64,000 bases of DNA from Mesotaenium endlicherianum. Taxonomy: Eukaryota; Streptophyta; Zygnematophyceae; Zygnematales; Mesotaeniaceae. The DNA lies in assembly GCA_009602735.1 (NCBI GenBank), contig WELA01003661.1, forward strand, positions 52,632-116,631, written 5' to 3'. The translations under genes and the position numbers were made by a program. Positions 11,738-25,100 of this stretch are shown here, one piece after another. Each line of letters starts with the position of its first letter. Position 1 is the first letter of the stretch. The notes beneath the pieces were generated by a model that saw nothing but the letters and a program-made list of their open reading frames with translations, was not told the DNA's origin and did no database searches.

Positions 11738-13538
11738 GTACTCCGCACCAGCACCACTTAACGCCCCTTCCCCCTCCCCTTTCCCCCCCTTTCCCCCTCC
11801 TCTTCTCGTTAGAATCAACGGGCTTTAGGGGCTACTGGAGATTGGCAGGCAGCCGCAACTCTGCCTTTCCCCGTCTATTCATAGCCGCCACTTCAGCCTC
11901 ATGCTGTTGCCGCTGCTGCCTGCTGCTCTCTGCTGCCCGCTTGGAGTGGAGTGAAGTGGAGCTTAGCTTCAGCTGTGCTCTTGTCAACAGGCGGATCAAC
12001 AGGAGAGAGTCGGTGTGTTTTCTCCGGTGTGTCTCGGATCGTGCGGCGTGCAGCCTGGCAAGTCATCATATTACGACAGGGCCTGATGCAGCCGGGCCAC
12101 ACAGACCGACCCCGGCACACGGAGCAGCTGAACGGCAACGAGACCGCGGCACTCTCCCCCATTCGCGCATACTTTATCCTCGCCCTCGCCTGCTCCACGG
12201 ACTACCTTTCCGTCCCAGCTTTTTCTTGGTGACCTGAGATTTGCCAGCGCTTGTTGGTATGCAGTTCTGCTCGTTGAACGTTCTGCTCGTTGGTACGCAG
12301 TTGGCCGTGAAGGCACTCTTTTGAGTTCGCGGTGGCCGCTGGCGCTACTGCTTTGGGTCTTGATCCTCACGCTACTCTATGAAGGTGTCTGCCACCCTGT
12401 CTGCGCTTTGCAAGAACTGCCAAGCATGTTTGTACCGTATTGGGTACAGTCAGCAACCTGCCTGTTGTGAGCAGTGGAGGGTAGAAGCTGACTGGAGCAA
12501 ATGGATGGGTGGGTCTGTTGGGCGATGGCAGTGACGTGGAAGGAGTGGAGCTGAGAGCGGACTGGCATCAGACGCCACGTGGCACAGCCCGTGATGTGGC
12601 TGCCATGTTGGCGTGCCATAGAGACCTGGAGCTCGTGCGTATCCATGGGGACGCGCCAGCTGCTCCCCCTCCTTGAGCAACTCTTGGCTAGGCTAGACCA
12701 AGAGCCCACCCCTCATGATGCTGGGCAATTGCAAGGGAGTGGGTCTGCATGGAAAGCTACGTGCGCCTGCATGAGCATTAGAGTTCTTTGTACCTCTTGA
12801 CCTACTAAAGGGCAACAGCAGCACCCCTGATCAGAAGAGCATGAGCTTCACCTCTTCGTTTTTCCCAGTTGATGGCTGCACACATTGTGACCATATATGT
12901 GTGTGATCACCTCCGTTGTATGCTTACAAAGCAGTTGGCGTAAGAAGGTACTTTTAGCAGCCAACGATTTATTGTGGCATGGGGCATAATTACACGTGCT
13001 ATATGGACACCTTGCAAGGCATATCAAAATGAGTCAAAACATGTGGACAGGTTCTGACAATATCAATAAGCAAAGAATGAGTGTCTTGCAGGTTGTGCAT
13101 GGTTTCCACTCGGTTGCAGAAGTACAAGCTTATTGCTTGCATGTTGCTGTTCGGATCAGTTTTCACCTGCTATTTGCATGTGTATACTGCCTCTGTCATG
13201 TTCTTACCTTGTTGCACAATGCATGCCATCTGAACACAAATATGAAAAAAGCATACTGTACAATGGGGTTGGGGACAGGAGAATCTCTATATTTACGGCA
13301 GGTCTTCATGTTCACTTGCTCCTGAATTGCAACAACTAAGCGATTACTTGCATAGTAGAGAAAGATAATGAAGATACAACCATGTGGGCTTTGCAGTTGG
13401 CCCATATTGAAGCAATGTGCCTCAAATCAGTATGTAATATGTATTGTAAAAAAGCAAACTGAGAAGAATAAGGGCTTTGTTGGAGCTACAGCTGGCATGC
13501 CAAGAGACTTCTATTTACATGACAAATCCCTATGAAAA
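11738..13538. other. Exonuclease 3' part and intergenic region
   Basis: Likely holds the last exon(s) and 3' UTR of the upstream exonuclease. A good acceptor at 11989-11990 follows exon 4 in phase, and an open frame reaches 12237. From about 12300 to 13538 I see no conserved coding signal on either strand. It lies between two convergent genes. Confidence 0.45.
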
Positions 13539-15215
13539 TCAAGCGCAACATGTCTTGGCGGACGGGGGCTGCGGTAATTGATCATCATCCACAATCACTA
13601 CTCGCCTGGTTTTCACTCCTGATGAAGACCCCATGTCAGGGGCACGCTTGCTCAAAAGATCTGCCAAGAACAAGAGATGGAAGTGTCATCATGCAAGTAT
13701 TACCAGAGGTCAAAATAAATTCTAAGCACTTTGCACCGTCCAGTGGGCAAGTAACCAGCAAATGACCCCATGTATCTATCTTAAAGTTTGCCTTGCACAG
13801 TACCCACCTCAGCTTATTCCACATGTAGCAAAGTTGCAAGTAAGAGACGGTAAGGGTACATAAAGAAACATGTGGCGTGAAGTTGTTTGCTTACCTCTTG
13901 CTATATTCAGAAAAGCATCCTCAACGCCCTTATTTAACTTTGCAGATGTTGCAAAATGGGCAGCCCCTATTGCATCGGCATAGCTGCACGCTTGCCACGA
14001 AGTACATAAGCTGACAGGCAACATTATATGAAACCTACGAGAATGGTGATGCACATGCCAATACTTTGCTCTGAAACTCAGTGCAGTGACCCCAAGTATC
14101 AAAGGGGGAAAAAGCACCATCCTCGGGCAGTGGGGCAGTACAGTACACATAACAAGCACAATCGAAGCTTGGCCACGGGGAAATTCAATGTTAGCATTTA
14201 ACCTCTGGGACTCTTCTGTGCTGACACGTCGCTGACGCTCCAGATCAGACTTGTTCGCAGCAATGACAAGGCTGATGCTGGGAGGCGCCATCTTGTGCAG
14301 CTCCTTCACCCAGCTCTTCACTCTCTCAAAGGTGGCTGCATCAGTGATATCATATACTAGCAAAGCCGCTGCTCACACGGCGCACGACAACGTGAATCAG
14401 TCAACATGCTTTGAATGCTGTCAATCTTTGAGTAACAAATTCACTAGTCAGTAATCGGCACCATGTCAAAATTGGACAATTGGTGGGTGAGTCTGCAGAG
14501 TCGTTTCCATCAAGCTATGCCCAAGGTAAGCCCAGGCATGATCATGGCAGAACGCTTGTCTCTATAGCATACCTTTGGCTCCAGAAAGGATGAACCGAAA
14601 CTGGTTATCTTGGCTCATGTGTACTTACCATCAGCATCACGATAATAGATGGGACCCAAAGCATGAAAGCGCTCCTGTCCTGCTGTATCCTGCACAATAT
14701 GAAAGCCCTCCTTTACTCCTAAAAACGTGTTCCGGAATCCACTTTAAGGATAAGCACGAATGGCGTCCAAAAGCGTCTGATGCAAGATCTTCCTCATATA
14801 GTGTGACATAAATGAGAGACTGGAGACAGATGCACTTGCCCACAGGCCCATAACACAAATCCAAACAACGGGTCAGCTGCCTAGCCTGGGCTTGAGGAAG
14901 TTAAAGTCGATAGGGCATACCCATATGGCCAGTGTGACTCCTCGCCCATCTACGACCAGCTTTCTTGAGAGGAAAGACGCCTGCACGGAGGCTGCTTGCT
15001 TATCAGAAAATCCTCCTTGCACAAATCGAGTCGCCAGAGATGTCTTTCCCACACGTCCTGCTTAGAACACACAAAATAATTTAGTGATGAGCTCTTCATC
15101 CAACCTCTGCCTGTATCGGTTGCTTCCTTTTTTGTTCCTGTTTACAGGATCTACACATAGTCGACTCACCTTCACCTAGCAGAACGATTTTATAGTTTGG
15201 GGCTGAAGCCCGCAT
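13539..15215 (-). CDS. RAB21: RAB21-like small GTPase
   Basis: Rab-family GTPase of endosomal membrane traffic, closest in motif content to RAB21. Six exons join perfectly in frame (621 nt, 206 aa): 15215-15170, 15057-14921, 14689-14629, 14368-14203, 13983-13895, 13660-13539. All have GT-AG borders. Motifs in order: P-loop 'GEGRVGKTS' (a split codon joins exons 1 and 2), switch I region 'SVQASFLSRKL', switch II 'WDTAGQERFHALGPIYYRD', 'LLVYDITDAATFERVKSW', base-binding 'NKSDLE' and 'TSAKLNKGVEDAFL'. The QERFHALGPIYYRD and TSAKLNKG forms are typical of RAB21. The protein ends Lys-Thr-Cys-Cys-Ala, a double-cysteine prenylation signal just before the TGA. Length is normal for a Rab. It is head to head with the WDR82 gene. 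Confidence 0.94.
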
Positions 15216-15804
15216 TCTGTGATCGGGCACCAAGTCAATTTACGTTCGCATGGGTGTCACTTCTTCCAAAAGTGTAGAACAACTTGACGAAGTCCAAAGA
15301 GTTGCCAAGACAAAGACCCATCAGGGGGTGAGCATCCTTCTAATATGAGAGTTGTTAATCACATACAGTCCCGGGAAGCGACTCATGGAATTACATATAT
15401 TCTACTTATCATTCGTGCAGGGAACTCTATCACCTCCCTGCTTGTCGATGGAAACTTCTGCTACTTTTCAGTATTCTTCCCAACACTCGAGTTTCAGTTC
15501 CGTGTCGTTCTGGAATATTTCAACCAGCAGTTCAGCCTGACTCGACTTTTCGACTGCAGCAATTAACTTCGAAGTGCACACAAAACAACAGGCTGTTATT
15601 TCGGACAATAATTGCTATTTCGTGCTACCGGGACACTTTATCACCTTCGCGGTACTCAACCAGGCGCAGAGCAGGCGGTCTTGAAGAATGATGCATCTCC
15701 GGAAGTAGCTCCTTGCGTGGACTAAGTTGTCATGACGTGCGTATTGCGAGCAGTGGGATTATGTCCAGTGATATGAAGGATGCTTGTCATTAGAACGCAG
15801 GTGA
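15216..15804. promoter_or_regulatory. Shared divergent promoter region RAB21 / WDR82
   Basis: 589 bp separate the two start codons, so both promoters and 5' UTRs must fall here. Two overlapping open frames at 15345-15566 have no conserved content. No unambiguous TATA box was identified; the assignment rests on gene orientation. Confidence 0.5.
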
Positions 15805-18800
15805 ATGGAGCTCAACGACCAGCTTGTGAGCCATTTGGCAATTGGTGCCGTTTTCAAAGACTACGTAACGCTCCATCCTTCCCAGTTTTACATCAGTTGG
15901 AGCTGTTCGAACCACATATATGCCTGAGATCTAAGTAAGCTGGTTGCTGTGTTCATTGGGGCAGAATGGTCGAATAAACTCCCTGGACTTCCATCGAACT
16001 GAGGACCTTCTTGTTACGGCTAGTGATGACGAATCCATTCGTCTTTATAACACCTCCTCAGCCACGTAAGTGAACTTAGGAAAGTGGATACAGGAATCGC
16101 ATTCACTGATTAGGCTGGGTGATTTCATAAGGCTTTACAAGTTGAGATTTAGAAGGCAAGTTAAGACGGCAATGTGGGAAAGTGTCTTGGATGAGCAGAC
16201 TAGTAAAGACTATACATAGTCGAAAGTACGGAGTGGACCAGGTTTGCTTCACACATCACCCAAGCTCGGTGGTGTACTCCTCTAAGAATGGCTGGGACGG
16301 TAAGAGCTGCACTATATAGGCCAGTTGCCGTTCAAGCCGTTCAATCTCAACCCTTAACAGCTACTTAGGATCAGCGGTATCTGACGGGAAGAGCTGGAAT
16401 ATTACTCGAGACACCACCCTCATGAAGTGCTTGACCTTGTTTCTGGCTCCCTGCAGAATCACTACGATATCTTTCACTCCATGACAATCGATATGTGCGC
16501 TACTTCAAAGGTCATCGGGATAGGTACACACCTGGTCTATTAAGCTTGTCATTACATCAGAAAGGGCTAAGGAGCCGTAGCAGTATGTTCACCATGGATT
16601 GATTTAGTGAGTACCAAAGCAGCTATGGGCACTACTTCACCCCTGTCATTTTCTCTCCCCGAGGAGTGAGCTGCTTGGATATATTGCAATCGTTATTCTC
16701 AACTACAGGGCTCTTTGGGTTCATGGTGTCAGCTGGCCGAACTTCCAATTTACACGTAGAACAGAGTGACAGCAACCAGCCATGCTCATCACAGGGTACA
16801 GCCACTCTGCCTAAGTCTTGAAAAGTGAGACACCTGAGGATGCACAGTTGTGCAAAGATGAACAGAAGTAGACAAATGAGGACTGTCATGACGGGCATGT
16901 TTCTTGCTCTCCTGGGAGTTGCCACCCGGCACCAGTTTCCTTCTAGAACAACCTTCTTGCACGTGGTTCACAATATATCTGCAAATATTGACATTTGGTC
17001 ACCCCTAAATTGGGACGCTCAATTTGCTAGCACCTCATGAGGCACGTCTGGCGTAGTCACCTGCATCTGACCGTGATAGAGCACCAGTAAGACCACAGGC
17101 CTGCCTGAAAGTTGGAGAAAGCCTGTGTTAAGTGTTGCGGGGCTTGTAGAAACCGCGCAAGTTGTGGAAGCAAGGTTTGAGAACAGTGGGACTCTTTCTT
17201 GTGCCACTAGATCGTCACCAATATATATGCCACTCGTCTTCCAGGCCTTCACGTTATTGAAGAAGGCCAGATGAGCTGGCTGTTCATGTTAGTCTGCGAT
17301 CGCAAGCAGGAGGTAGGGGTTGTGCACGAGAGCCAGGGTTCACATGTGTTCGGGGTCTGGGGGCTTAAGCCAGAGGTATGTTGCATGAATACTCACAAAA
17401 GCTGCTGGCGTGCAGGGTGGTGTCACTCTGCATGTCCCCCAAGAACGACATGTTCATGTCGGGCGGCCTCGATCACACCGTCCGTCTGTGGGATCTGCGG
17501 ACCACGGCCTGCCAGGTGTGGTCTCCTCATCTGCCTCCTGGTTGGGTCGCATCGTGTGGTTGTTACCCCCACCACACTCTTGTTAATGAGAGACTTCTAT
17601 GTGAATGACATAACCAGCTGTCCAACTGCACCTGTCAATTGTCAAGCCTGCTACACTCTGTATTTCGACATCTCCTGCCCTTCCTTTGCGACTGAATTAG
17701 TGCATGACCTGATGATGGCAAGGAGGAGGGGGAGGAGGGGAGTGAGCATGAGCAGGGCCAAATGCGAGTGAGGGGGCGGCCAGCCGTGTCGTTTGATCAG
17801 CAGGGCCTCGTGTTTGCCGTGGCCATGGAGGGCGGAGCCGTGAAGCTCTTTGACGTGCGCTCTTACGACAAGGTACGCCACCTTTCTGCCCCTACGCGCC
17901 AGGGCACCACATACTGCTGCGCGTGCAAGCCCTGTCATCCCAACAATTGCTGACGACACGACATGGTTGCTCCGTTGGCGGGGATGGGGGCTCCCTCCAG
18001 GGACCGTTTGACACCTTTCTGGTGGGAGGCGACACAGAGGAGGTGACGGGAATGAAGTTCAGCAACGACGGCAAGCTCATGCTGCTGTCCACCACCAGCA
18101 GCCGCATCCACATTCTGGACGCCTACACCGGTGAAAAGGTTCTGACTGCCTCCTGCCTGCCCGCCTTCCTTTGCGCTCACCATCTTCCTCTTGCTCAGTT
18201 TTGCACCCTCTGCTATCTGTGTGAGGCTGATGACCCAGTTCAAGAGGGGCGTGTGTGGCCTTGTGCATGAGCAGGTGCACACGTTTGCAGTGGTGCCAGA
18301 CGCTGACGGGGCTGCGCTGGAAGCGTCCTTCAGTCCGGACGGTGGCTTTGTCGTGTCAGGTGCATTGCCCCCCATGCCGCCATACATGCCCTTGGTTGCA
18401 GATGCTTCAGGTGTGCACTCCTTCCCTCATTTCAAACTCCTCATTGCTGTCGCTGACTCTGGAGTGTGCAACACCTGGCAATTGTTCCTCAGGTTCGGGG
18501 GACGGGAGCCTGCGGGCATGGAACTGCCAGAGTGGCCAGCAGGTAGGTGGCCATTCTCACTCACTCCCCAGCAACTCTGCTACGGAAAGGGTGTGGCTGC
18601 TGTGCATCTTTTCAGGGACTTGCAATAGGGGAGTGTACTCATGCACTGCACTTGTCGCACTCTGCGCTGTGCGCGACTCTCTCAGCTCAGCGGGTTTGGC
18701 TTGCTAGTGGCTGGTCTAGGATTCCCTTCGATGTGTGCTGCACTTTGTCGGCTGCATGAATGGAGAATGTTTCTGTCTACTCATCCGGTGTAGTGGGGGC

Positions 18801-18977
18801 GTGGCCGCGTGCGCGTGTGAGAAGGTGGCGTCGTGGAACAACCTCGCAGGAGTGCCAGCAGTCGTCAAGTGGGCCCCGCGCAGGCTGCTGCTAGCCAGCG
18901 CGTCGCTCGTGCTCTCCTTCTGGATTCCAGACCTCTCTGCGCTCTCTACTGCCTATGCTGGCAGTCAGCCACTGTAG
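15805..18977 (+). CDS. WDR82: WDR82/SWD2-type WD40 protein (COMPASS / PNUTS-PP1 subunit)
   Basis: WD40 beta-propeller protein of the WDR82/Swd2 family (plant S2L). In other eukaryotes it is a subunit of the Set1/COMPASS H3K4 methyltransferase and of the PNUTS-PP1 transcription-termination complex. Ten exons join in frame to 972 nt (323 aa): 15805-15864, 15965-16065, 16199-16299, 16457-16523, 17416-17515, 17756-17872, 18001-18138, 18275-18359, 18493-18542, 18825-18977. Diagnostic pieces are '[20 protein letters not shown]', '[16 protein letters not shown]', '[20 protein letters not shown]', '[16 protein letters not shown]', '[16 protein letters not shown]', '[20 protein letters not shown]', '[11 protein letters not shown]' and '[20 protein letters not shown]'. 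The C-terminus runs a few residues past 'FWIPDL' and ends at TAG TAG. The 892-bp intron 4 is much longer than the others. Confidence 0.94.
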
Positions 18978-19123
18978 TAGGCATCACACGGATGTGGAGA
19001 GGTAGAGCAAGTATCAGGTTTCCTCATGCATTTTCAACGGGGCCTGTAAACCCGTGCGCAATCCGCACTCGGTTTCAAATATCAGAACGGCCCTTTGATT
19101 AAGTAAAAGAGTGGTGGGAGAAA

Positions 19124-19870
19124 TTGAAGGTTTGCGACACGAAATGTCGCAAACCAAAGTTTCACAAGTGTTCAAATTTTGATCGATTTCACACGTGTTG
19201 TGTCTCATCGACAAACGAAACCCTCATAAGGCTTCTCGTTGCAAAGAAGCCTCATTGCAGCAGGAAGGTAGTTGCTACACATACCCACCCACCCACCCCT
19301 CTAACCCCCCAATCCACTGGGAGAGGCACGAGGCGGGCAACGAAGTTGGTGCCAGCAATAGTGTGCAGCTGTAAAGTTGAAGGTTTGCGACATTTAATGT
19401 CGCAAACCAAAGTTTGACAAGTGTTCAAATTTTGATCGATTTCACACGTGTTGTGTCTCATCGACAAACGAAACCCTCATAAGGCTTCTCGTTGCAAAGA
19501 AGCCTCATTGCAGCAGGAAGGTAGTTGCTACACATACCCACCCACCCACCCCTCTAACCCCCCAATCCACTGGGAGAGGCACGAGGCGGGCAACGAAGTT
19601 GGTGCCAGCAATAGTGTGCAGCTGTAAAGTTGAAGGTTTGCGACATTTAATGTCGCAAACCAAAGTTTGACAAGTGTTCAAATTTTGATCGATTTCACAT
19701 GTGTTGTGTCTCATCGACAAACGAAACCCTCAAAAGGCCCTTCTTTGAAAAGAAGCCTCATTGCAGCAGGAAGGTAGCTGCTACACAGACCCACCCACCC
19801 ACCCCTCTAAACCTCCACTCCACTGGGAGGTGCACGAGGCAGGCAACGAAGTTGGTGGCGATAGTTTTTT
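19124..19870. repeat. 253-bp minisatellite, three tandem units with internal palindrome
   Basis: Units begin with TTGAAGGTTTGCG at 19124, 19377 and 19630, an exact 253-bp period. Units 1 and 2 are nearly identical; unit 3 diverges in its last ~130 bp and lacks the final ~25 bp. Each unit opens with an inverted repeat: 12-bp arms GGTTTGCGACAT and ATGTCGCAAACC with a 3-bp spacer in units 2 and 3 (19382-19408, 19635-19661). Unit 1 has 11-bp arms and a 5-bp spacer (19129-19155). The 71-codon frames repeated on the minus strand in units 2 and 3 come from the repeat and need not be genes. Confidence 0.95.
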
Positions 19871-20839
19871 AGCCATGCACAACAGTGTGGTTGCTGTTGT
19901 TAGTGTTGCAATATATTATGTCCATTGGCAGTAACCAACGGCGGCGATTCGACAGACAACCTCAACACAGCAAGAGTGCAGTTGCCAATCCATAAGTGTT
20001 GTTTAGGAGTTGGAATATAATTGTCTTGACCTTTTTGTATTGTTTTTAGTAGTACAGATAAGCGAAGCAGCATGTAGGAAAGGACTAGACAAGAACAGAC
20101 GACGCGCAATTGTAGCATACTAATACTCCTACTATTCTTTCTAACATCACCTTCTTTCTTTCGAAATCAGGCAATTTGAACACAAATTGTCAAACCGGGA
20201 TGAAGTTGGTTACAATATACATACTAGTGTCAGGTACTGCCTCTTTCTAGCTAAGCTATCAACAAGCCCAAGCCTGTCAAAGTCAAGCCCCCTCCTCTGC
20301 TTCTCGTTGGATACATCATGTATGAAGGATTTTGCCGCCTTGTATACTAACAAAACACAGTGACAATAAGGCGTTGAAGCTACTCCATACTCCTTGGCTT
20401 CATGTTTAGACCTGCATGTGCAAAAGTGCGCGTCCAGAGCTAAGAGCTAGTACATGCCCGGCCTATTCACATTGACAGGGCATAAAGCATACCCCTTGAG
20501 CACATTGCTCGTTTATTCTTTTGTTTTGAGCGCTAACTGTACCAGCTATGCCCCTGTCACAATGGCCATCTCACTGCATCGTGGGAGCGTGATCCACTGC
20601 ACTCGGCCTGATCATAGTGTCGGAGGAATTAACACCACCTTGGCTTTTTAGCATTATATAGTACATGGAGTAGCTCTGAATGTCCGGCACGTATTTTCAC
20701 ACAATTGCATGTACCCCTCTAGCACACCATGTGTGCTTACTGGCTCACTTAGAACAACTGCACTTCATATTTTTAAAACGGGTTGCATGAGCCGGACCTG
20801 CTGCTCCAATGAGCTGCAGCATTGAGCTATCGGCAACTA
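19871..20839. other. Intergenic region 3' of WDR82 and EME1
   Basis: AT-richer sequence between two convergent genes (WDR82 + and EME1 -). No conserved ORF, RNA gene or mobile element recognised. Confidence 0.5.
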
Positions 20840-22086
20840 TTATACAACTTTTCTTGTAGCTGCAGGCCAGCTGGCGGCTGGTGCCGCTACTGCCTCCTGT
20901 ACAGTCAGTGTGGGATCCGTTGCCGTCATGAACCGATACACCTTCTTTGAGATCACTGCACCAATACGGTTGCGTGTGGTGTTGAGCGACCCCAGCACCC
21001 CCTCCTTCTCCAGCCCCTCTAACAGGCACTCCTTTTCGCGCGCCTGTGCGACAACACAAAGCTCCGGGAAGGCGAATAGAATTCAGGGCACAAATTGTGT
21101 CTGTATGTGTTGGTGCCGAGAAGCTCTCAGCAGCCAGCCAGCACAAGTTCAGGCCGATTGTGGTGTGCCATCACGCGCGTGCACTTGGTCACAGTGCAGC
21201 TGACGTGAAGCTGGGGCTTCGCCAGGAGCCATGCCGGATGTCATGTGCTACAGCAAATGAATGAACATGGTAAGGCCACCTGCCGTCGCAGGGCTGTGCG
21301 GCGCGGGGCACCTCAAAGCACAGAAGCTTGCGGCATTCTTGACAAGAGCAGGGCAGACGCAATTAGGGAGGCAGCAGCGCAGGACATCATAGGGTGAATC
21401 AAGGCTGAGGCTGAGGCAAAGGCTGATCATCGGAGGAGCCTGCGCCGCGCTGCACCTCCCAAGCCTTGAGCATTTGGTCTTCTTGTGCAAATGAAGCACC
21501 TACCCGTACTGAGACATCTCAATCGGGTGCCGCACTACTTACATAAGCAGATGCATGTGTGAGAAGAGCAGCTGACAGCACGAGGCCAGTGGAGGGAGGC
21601 AAGCACGCACCGGCCTGTCGGACATGTACTCGGCCAGCAGCGAGCGCATGGTGGGGAACTTAGTAGCGATAGCCAGCGCATCTCTGGGCGTCAGCCCCGG
21701 CACCGCCAGTAGGCCCTTCATCCTGCAGCACCCCCACCCCCACCCCCACCCCTGGTCACACCTCAGCTCCATACAAGGACACCTCAGAGAGCACGCGCAC
21801 ACTCACTTGCGCATGCATGCCGGGCCTGTGCATGCTCCAGTAAAAAATTATCATTCAATGGCATGCTTCGCTGAGCGGGCGCAGGCTCACGCACACCCAT
21901 GTACGCTCCCACACTGCATACAGCCGCAGTCACCTCACGCAGCTTTTGCTTGATTCGATCAATTCCATAGATGTTCTGCAAGCCCGCTGCTGCCGCCCGC
22001 TTGCAGATCTTGCCCTGTCTCCTTACTCGGGCAGGAAGGCCCAATAAGGACACGAGGGGCCTTTGAGGCGCCCGGGGGGGGGGGNG

Positions 22087-22118
<32 letters not shown>

Positions 22119-25100
22119 GCAGGTGGAGGCTTACCAGGGGCTGGAGCGCACGCCGTCAAAGCAGGGATCACTCCGGTTGAGGGCGCCCCCGTTCTGACTG
22201 ATCTGGAACCGGCTCAGCTTCGGCCTGCACGCACGCACGCACGCACGCACGCATGCATGAGAAAAAGGAACCCCCCCCCTAAATGCGAGGCCATTAGCCC
22301 ACACACGATGGCCTGTCTCGTGTTTATCCCGTCCCTCCCGCCCCACCCGTGCCACCAATCACAGCAATGGGGAGAGAGGCTCTTCCTCTTCACCTCCCTC
22401 TTTCCAGTATCCATGGCGAGGTGAATGCCCAAAGTCAACCAGCACAGGTGCTCCCATCACCAACACAAATAAGCGCCCCTCTTTCCTTCCCTCCCCCTCT
22501 CCCCCCTCGTGCAACAATGCCACACTCAAAGAATCTGTACAAGGCAGGATGCGGCAGCGCAGAGACGAAGAGGGAGGTACTTGGTGGGGGCTTCAGAGAG
22601 AACGCGGTGCAGCGCCGCCAGGTGGTCCCCCACCAGCTCCGCCTGCTGCAGGTCCACGTGCCGCACCCTCTTATACTGCACTGCAATTCTGGCCAGCTCC
22701 TGCTCCCATTCCCCGCCCACCACGCAGTCGCACAGACGCGCAGACATACACACACACACACACACACGTCTGTGCGACTCCGACACAACTCCACATAATC
22801 CCACAAAGGGGAAGAGTGATAGGCACGTTGTGGTCTGTATCCCCAGCACTCGTCAGCACTATTACGAGCATGCATGTGCATCAACATGCTTCCTTGCATG
22901 TCACCAGGCTCTGCCAACGAGGAGCAGAAGGAGTGGGTCACAGATGATGATGACAAAAAAGAATATCGTTTCGTAATCACAAGACAGAAAAAGAGAGGAG
23001 AAGCCCATGGGCCAGGCGTGCGTGCAGGGCGGCGGGAGGTGCCAGGTGTTGGAAGGGGCAGCATCTGAGCAGACGCAAAGGGGACATGGCCTGGGAGGGA
23101 TGCATGATGCCATGATGTGCTGAGCTGGACACACACACGTACACGCGCGCACCTGGCTGATGGGCGGCATGCGGAAGGAAGGGCCGGTCTGCAGCGCTGA
23201 GTCGGCGCGGTAGTCGCGGTTGACCCTGCACGCACGCATGCACAGGCACGAGCACCTTCATCATCATCATCATCATCAGAAAATCGTCTTGTGGGCTCTT
23301 AGAGTCTCCCCCCTCCGGGCAGCTTGCAGGCTGCTTCTACCACAGTGGACATGATAGCCGTTCAAGTGCCGTCTTCCTCTTGGGTTCACCTGGCTTGCCA
23401 GCTACTGCTGCATGAGGACGCATGCATGTGATTCCTCGTCTTCTTCTTCTTCTTCCAGTAGGCACATGCACACGGGCGTGCAGGTGCACAGGATCACGCC
23501 ATTGCAGTAGCAGCTGTGGCCACAGCACCAAGACGAGGAAGAAGAGACGTGCTTGGCACCGCATATTCTGCCAGCCAGAAGGAGAGGGAGATGAAGCGGC
23601 CTAAGGTCACAGACCATCCATCAGGTGAAGAGCATGATAACAACAATGCAATCCCTTGTTGCTTATTAATTCTGGTTTCAAGCAAATACAAACCCTGGTT
23701 TCCCCGGAGCTTGACCTCCTGCAGCAGCAGAGCAGCAGCAGCAGCAGCAGTAGCCATCCTCCCTGTGAGGGGGCGTGGGAGTTGAAGAAGGGAGGGCGAG
23801 GAAGGGAGGGGGGCACTTGCTGCTTGCGCAGGTGGGCGTGGAGGCCGTTGGTGATGTAGCACACGGTGTGGCCCGGGTACGCGCGCGCCATGCGCTCTAT
23901 GTGGCCGTCCAGCTGGCCGCTGCTCACGAGGCTGCAGAAGGGCTCCGGCTGCAGCACTATGGCCACATAGTCCAGCTCCACCTCCACTACGTCCAGCTGG
24001 CAGCGCTTGCACGCAGCCCCACGCACCAGCCAGGCACAAACAGCAGGCCATGTCATACGGAGGGAGGGAGGGCGGCTAGCAGCAGCAGCAAGAGTCACAG
24101 ACAGGACTGACGATGAGGCAGCCAGACCCTCCACCCATCCACCGGAGGACATGTTGAGTGCAGGGCAGTAGCTTGCAGCAGCACCCACCCACCCCGTGCG
24201 CATTATCATGCCACGAGTGCCATACCTGCTGCTGCTGCTCCTGCGAGGGAAGAGGAGATGCGGACGAGGACAAGCCACCTGCAGCCGCGTCCTCTGCCTC
24301 AGCCTCAGCCTCAGCATCCAGGTGCTGCTGCTGCTGCAGGAGGGGGGGGGTGGTGCGGCGCAGGTGCGCGAGCGCGGGCAGGAGGTGCAGGTGGGCGCGC
24401 GGGCAGCGCAGGCGCCACAGTACGCTGCGCTCCACGGGGTTGGCCTCCACCGCGTACTCGTACCCCTTGCCCGCCACCCTCTCCAGCAGCACGGCTGCCA
24501 CCCCGCCAACAGTGAGCAGGGGTATCAGGTCCGGGCGTGTCGGGGGGGGGGGGGCAGGCTTGCTCCTTGACCCAGTGGGTGCAGGCATGCCTTCCCGGGG
24601 ACAATCCCCAAGCATACTTGCAGCAGACATCGTTGTCAGTTGGAACAGGCTGGGGCATGCATGCACGCATGCACACAGGCAGGCAGGCAGACGGAGCAGG
24701 AGGTGCACGTGGAGTTGGAGCAGGAGCAGCAGCCCAGGCTGCCATGCCATGCCCGTCATAAGGGGTGCTGGAGCAGAGGAGGAGGCAGAGGCGGAGGCGG
24801 AGGCAGAGGGAGCGTAAGGGCGCGTACGCAGCAGCTTGTCGCCGCCCAGCCTGAGGTCGAAGACGGTGCGCACACGCTCCCACGCCCTCGACGCGCACCC
24901 CCACTTGCGCACCTCTGCCGCATGGGCACGCTCCTGCTTCTGCTTCTCTCGGGCTGCCGCCTTGCGCGCCTTCTCCTCCTCCTGCACCTGCAGGCCCAGC
25001 AGCAGCAGCAGCAGCAGTCCCGTTCAAGACACCCTCCACGGATATGCGCATCTCCGCTACTGCACCCGCTGAGCCTCTGCCTTCCCCTGGCCTGGCCTGG

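Noticed and set aside
16365-16456. Extra exon in WDR82 (GGATCAGCGG... after a CTTAG acceptor)
   Set aside because: Joining 16299 directly to 16457 restores the conserved ESLRYLS block in frame; including this segment would disrupt it.
19014-19720. Repeated 71-codon minus-strand frames, and a CRISPR-like look
   Set aside because: The frames are copies of a 253-bp minisatellite unit. Units are contiguous with no unique spacers, so it is not a CRISPR array and the frames need not be genes.
21784-22053. Open minus-strand frame between EME1 exons
   Set aside because: Exon 22224-22135 and exon 21722-21611 join in phase at a Trp codon in a conserved context, so nothing is missing between them.
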